DNA from: Novosphingobium sp. UBA6722 | GTDB lineage: Bacteria > Pseudomonadota > Alphaproteobacteria > Sphingomonadales > Sphingomonadaceae | NCBI GenBank assembly: GCA_002454125.1 | Contig: DKII01000046.1 | Span: 1-15,032, forward strand | Length of the DNA stretch: 15,032 nucleotides | Direction of reading: 5' to 3' | Part shown: positions 13,036 to 15,032 of the stretch, one piece after another | Layout of the letters: every line of letters starts with the position of its first letter | Position numbering within the stretch: the stretch's first letter is position 1 | Program-made: the position numbers and the translations under genes | Notes under the pieces: generated by a model | Told to the model about the DNA's origin: nothing | Seen by the model: the letters and a program-made list of their open reading frames with translations, nothing else | Database searches by the model: none

Positions 13036-14325
13036 ATGGCCAACGTAACCGTGATCGGCGCCCAGTGGGGCGATGAGGGCAAGGGCAAGATTGTCGACTG
13101 GCTGGCCAGCCGTGCCGATGCCGTCGTGCGGTTCCAGGGCGGGCACAATGCCGGCCATACGCTGGTGGTGGGTGACCAGATCTACAAGCTCAGCCTGCTG
13201 CCCTCGGGCATTGTTACCGGCACGCTTTCGATCATCGGCAATGGCGTGGTGCTCGATCCCTGGCACCTCAAGAGCGAGATCGAGAAGCTTGAAGGCCAGG
13301 GCGTGGTCATCAATACCGAGAACTTCGCGATTGCCGACAATTGCCCGCTGATCCTGCCGCTGCACCGCGATCTGGATGGCCTGCGCGAAACGGCCGCAGG
13401 TTCGGGCAAGATCGGCACGACTGGGCGCGGGATCGGCCCAGCCTATGAAGACAAGGTTGGCCGCCGCGCGATCCGGGTTTGCGATCTCGCCCACCTCGAT
13501 GCGCTCGATGCCCAGCTTGACCGGCTTTGCGCCCACCATGACGCACTGCGCGCCGGGTTCGGCCAGCCGCCGGTGGACCGCGCGGCGCTGCTCGCCGAAC
13601 TGCGCGAGATTGCGCCCTTCGTGCTGCAATATGCCCAGCCGGTGTGGCGGCGTCTGAAGAAGGTGCGCAAGGCTGGCGCGCGCATCCTGTTCGAAGGCGC
13701 GCAGGGCGTGCTGCTCGATGTCGATCACGGCACCTATCCCTTCGTTACCAGCTCCAACACGGTCAGCGGCACCGCGGCGAGCGGTTCGGGCCTGGGCCCG
13801 GCCAGCACCGGCTTCGTGCTGGGGATCGTCAAGGCCTATACCACCCGCGTCGGCTCGGGCCCGTTCCCGACCGAGCTGGAGGATGAGACCGGCCAGCGGC
13901 TGGGTGAGCGCGGCCACGAATTCGGCACCGTCACCGGGCGCAAGCGGCGCTGCGGCTGGTTCGATGCCGTGCTGGTGCGCCAGTCCTGCGCAATCTCGGG
14001 CGTGACCGGCATCGCGCTCACCAAGGTTGACGTGCTCGACGGGCTGGAGACGGTAAAGATCTGCACCGGTTATCGCCTGAACGGCAAGATCCTCGATTAC
14101 TTCCCCAGCCATGCCGCCGACCAGGCCAATGTCGAGCCGATCTACGAGGAAATGGAAGGCTGGAGCGGCACCACCGCCGGCGCGCGTTCTTGGGCCGACC
14201 TACCGGCCCAGGCGATCAAGTACATCCAGCGGGTGCAGGAACTGATCGAAACGCCGGTCGCCCTGGTCAGCACTTCGCCCGAGCGGGAAGACACGATCCT
14301 GGTCCGGGATCCCTTCGTCGACTGA
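13036..14325 (+). CDS. purA: Adenylosuccinate synthetase
   Basis: PurA joins IMP and aspartate using GTP to give adenylosuccinate, the first committed step from IMP to AMP, in the cytoplasm. The 429-residue length is standard. Residues agree with the E. coli enzyme: the GTP loop GDEGKGK at 12-18 with catalytic Asp13, and His41 in GGHNAGHT. Further signatures are GTTGRGIGPAYEDK, FEGAQGVLLDVDHGTYPFVT, TRVGSGPFPTE, RRCGWFD and TKVDVLDGL. The ATG at 13036 has GAGGGA nine bases upstream and gives the exact family N-terminus; the earlier frame opening at 12940 is rejected. purA often lies close to hisZ in related bacteria (from memory), which would make the genes at 9339-12784 an insertion. Confidence 0.98.
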   Translation: MANVTVIGAQWGDEGKGKIVDWLASRADAVVRFQGGHNAGHTLVVGDQIYKLSLLPSGIVTGTLSIIGNGVVLDPWHLKSEIEKLEGQGVVINTENFAIADNCPLILPLHRDLDGLRETAAGSGKIGTTGRGIGPAYEDKVGRRAIRVCDLAHLDALDAQLDRLCAHHDALRAGFGQPPVDRAALLAELREIAPFVLQYAQPVWRRLKKVRKAGARILFEGAQGVLLDVDHGTYPFVTSSNTVSGTAASGSGLGPASTGFVLGIVKAYTTRVGSGPFPTELEDETGQRLGERGHEFGTVTGRKRRCGWFDAVLVRQSCAISGVTGIALTKVDVLDGLETVKICTGYRLNGKILDYFPSHAADQANVEPIYEEMEGWSGTTAGARSWADLPAQAIKYIQRVQELIETPVALVSTSPEREDTILVRDPFVD

Positions 14326-14331
14326 GCGATC

Positions 14332-14364
14332 TTGACATAGACCCTTTTTGTTCTACTCTTGTTC
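14332..14364 (+). promoter_or_regulatory. Promoter with LexA (SOS) box
   Basis: A consensus -35 TTGACA (14332-14337) is followed after 16 bases by TACTCT (14354-14359) as -10. Overlapping that -10 is GTTC-TACTCTT-GTTC (14350-14364), an exact match to the GTTC-N7-GTTC LexA box of alphaproteobacteria. A repressor bound there would block the promoter until DNA damage. The gene served is the regulator starting at 14389. Both elements are read directly; LexA binding is inferred. Confidence 0.6.
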
Positions 14365-14388
14365 AATCCGAATAGGAGTCGTAAGGCT

Positions 14389-15032
14389 ATGTCACAGGCC
14401 AATTTTGCTTACAGCACGCCCGCAAACGATGCCGCGGGGCTGCCGCTGGCGCTCTCAATCTTTGCCGATCGCGGTCATGTCCGTGACCTGCTGCGCGAAG
14501 ATGCCGAGGCAGCGGGGTTCCGCATTGCCGAGGTGGGCGACGTGGCGGCCCTGCTCGAAGGTGATGCGCGGCCGCTGGGTGAAGTTGTGCTGCTTGATTG
14601 CCCGGCGGTTGATGGTGCAGGCCTGGCAGCATTGGCGCGGCTTGATCTGCGCGCGGCCAATTGTGGAGCGCACCTGATCGTTTCGACTACGGTTGCAGCG
14701 TTGGATGACGTGTTCGGCTGTCTTGACCAATCGTCGCCGCAAATCCTGGTCGAGCCGAGCCGGGCCGAACGGGTGATTGCGCTGGGCCGGGTCCTGGCCC
14801 GGTTCCCCAACCTGCGGCTGCGCGAACTGTCAGAGGAAGACCGGCTGGTCCTGCTCCGCCTGACCGAGCAGGTCGGCCAGATTGCGCAGCGGCTCGAACG
14901 ACTCGAAGGCCCCGATCGCGGCTCGACAGATAGCCGCGAATCGGTGTTCCGGTTTGAAAGTCCCAGCACGGCCTTTGCCCCTTCCAACGGTGATGGCAGC
15001 GATCGGCTGGTTCGCGCGGCGCGTCCGCCGCT
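14389..15032 (+). CDS. Pseudo-receiver transcriptional regulator, probably winged-helix MarR-like (partial, runs off the window)
   Basis: The frame stays open from ATG 14389 to the end of the window (214 complete codons). Residues 20-140 look like a degenerate response-regulator receiver: LSIFADRGH, EVVLLDCPAVDGAGL (Asp70), HLIVSTT and QILVEPSRAE. The usual paired acidic residues are unclear, and the conserved Lys-Pro is Glu-Pro, so phosphorylation is unlikely. A charged helix rich in Leu follows (about 145-173, LVLLRLTEQVGQIAQRLERL), which looks like a coiled coil, then a Ser/Asp-rich linker. Sphingomonad proteins of this kind, as I recall, end in a winged-helix MarR-like domain, which would lie beyond the window. 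Ribosome sites AGGAG (14374) and TAAGG (14382) precede the start. It has its own promoter with a LexA box. Confidence 0.7.
   Translation, partial: MSQANFAYSTPANDAAGLPLALSIFADRGHVRDLLREDAEAAGFRIAEVGDVAALLEGDARPLGEVVLLDCPAVDGAGLAALARLDLRAANCGAHLIVSTTVAALDDVFGCLDQSSPQILVEPSRAERVIALGRVLARFPNLRLRELSEEDRLVLLRLTEQVGQIAQRLERLEGPDRGSTDSRESVFRFESPSTAFAPSNGDGSDRLVRAARPP

Noticed and set aside
12919..14112. Open frame of 397 codons on the minus strand across purA
   Set aside because: It is a shadow of purA, with no family resemblance and no ribosome site.

Overview
The window is high-GC, densely coded DNA that reads like a chromosomal segment of a sphingomonad-type alphaproteobacterium (Sphingomonadaceae or Erythrobacteraceae). 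Several things point there. A LOV-HTH protein closely resembles Erythrobacter EL222. The order serC-serA-hisZ-purA is present, serC has a structured leader, and GC-rich REP-like hairpins (core ACCCCGG/CCGGGGT) lie between genes. Regulatory motifs of alphaproteobacterial type are also visible (a GTTC-N7-GTTC LexA box and a TTAACCAT CtrA half-site). I see no tRNA, rRNA, insertion sequence, prophage gene or CRISPR array. Taxonomy is inferred from recognition, not from a search.

Layout. (1) Bases 1-2581 hold the end of a probable circularly permuted ATP-grasp gene, an alpha-E protein, a transglutaminase-like protease and Anbu, the proteasome-like ancestral beta subunit. This is the known but functionally obscure Anbu operon. 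(2) Bases 2582-3504 hold a blue-light LOV-LuxR regulator with a possible operator just upstream, followed by a gap of about 220 bases rich in inverted repeats. (3) Bases 3505-5186 hold an extensin-like lipoprotein on the minus strand. Divergent from it is an MsrQ/YedZ-like haem membrane protein coupled to a small PepSY protein, with a Fur-box-like sequence at its start. (4) Bases 5187-9288 hold the serC leader RNA, serC, a REP-like pair, serA and hisZ: serine synthesis plus the regulatory subunit of the first histidine enzyme. (5) Bases 9339-12784 are accessory genes: a second transglutaminase-like protein, a minus-strand AraC regulator, a divergent secreted NTF2-like protein and a minus-strand secreted alpha/beta hydrolase. 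(6) Bases 13036-14325 are purA. (7) From 14389 off the end runs a regulator with a degenerate receiver domain, behind a promoter that contains a LexA box.

How they work together. The first operon looks like one biochemical unit: a peptide-bond-forming ATP-grasp with alpha-E partner, and two proteases. SerC and SerA do successive early steps of serine biosynthesis; HisZ and PurA use or feed the same phosphoribosyl and purine pools. The membrane haem protein and PepSY protein look like an iron-linked electron-transfer pair. Nothing here is clearly a wholly new system. The most informative leads are a possible EL222-type operator for the light regulator, an MsrQ-like protein without MsrP that lacks one expected histidine, and a possibly SOS-controlled pseudo-receiver regulator.
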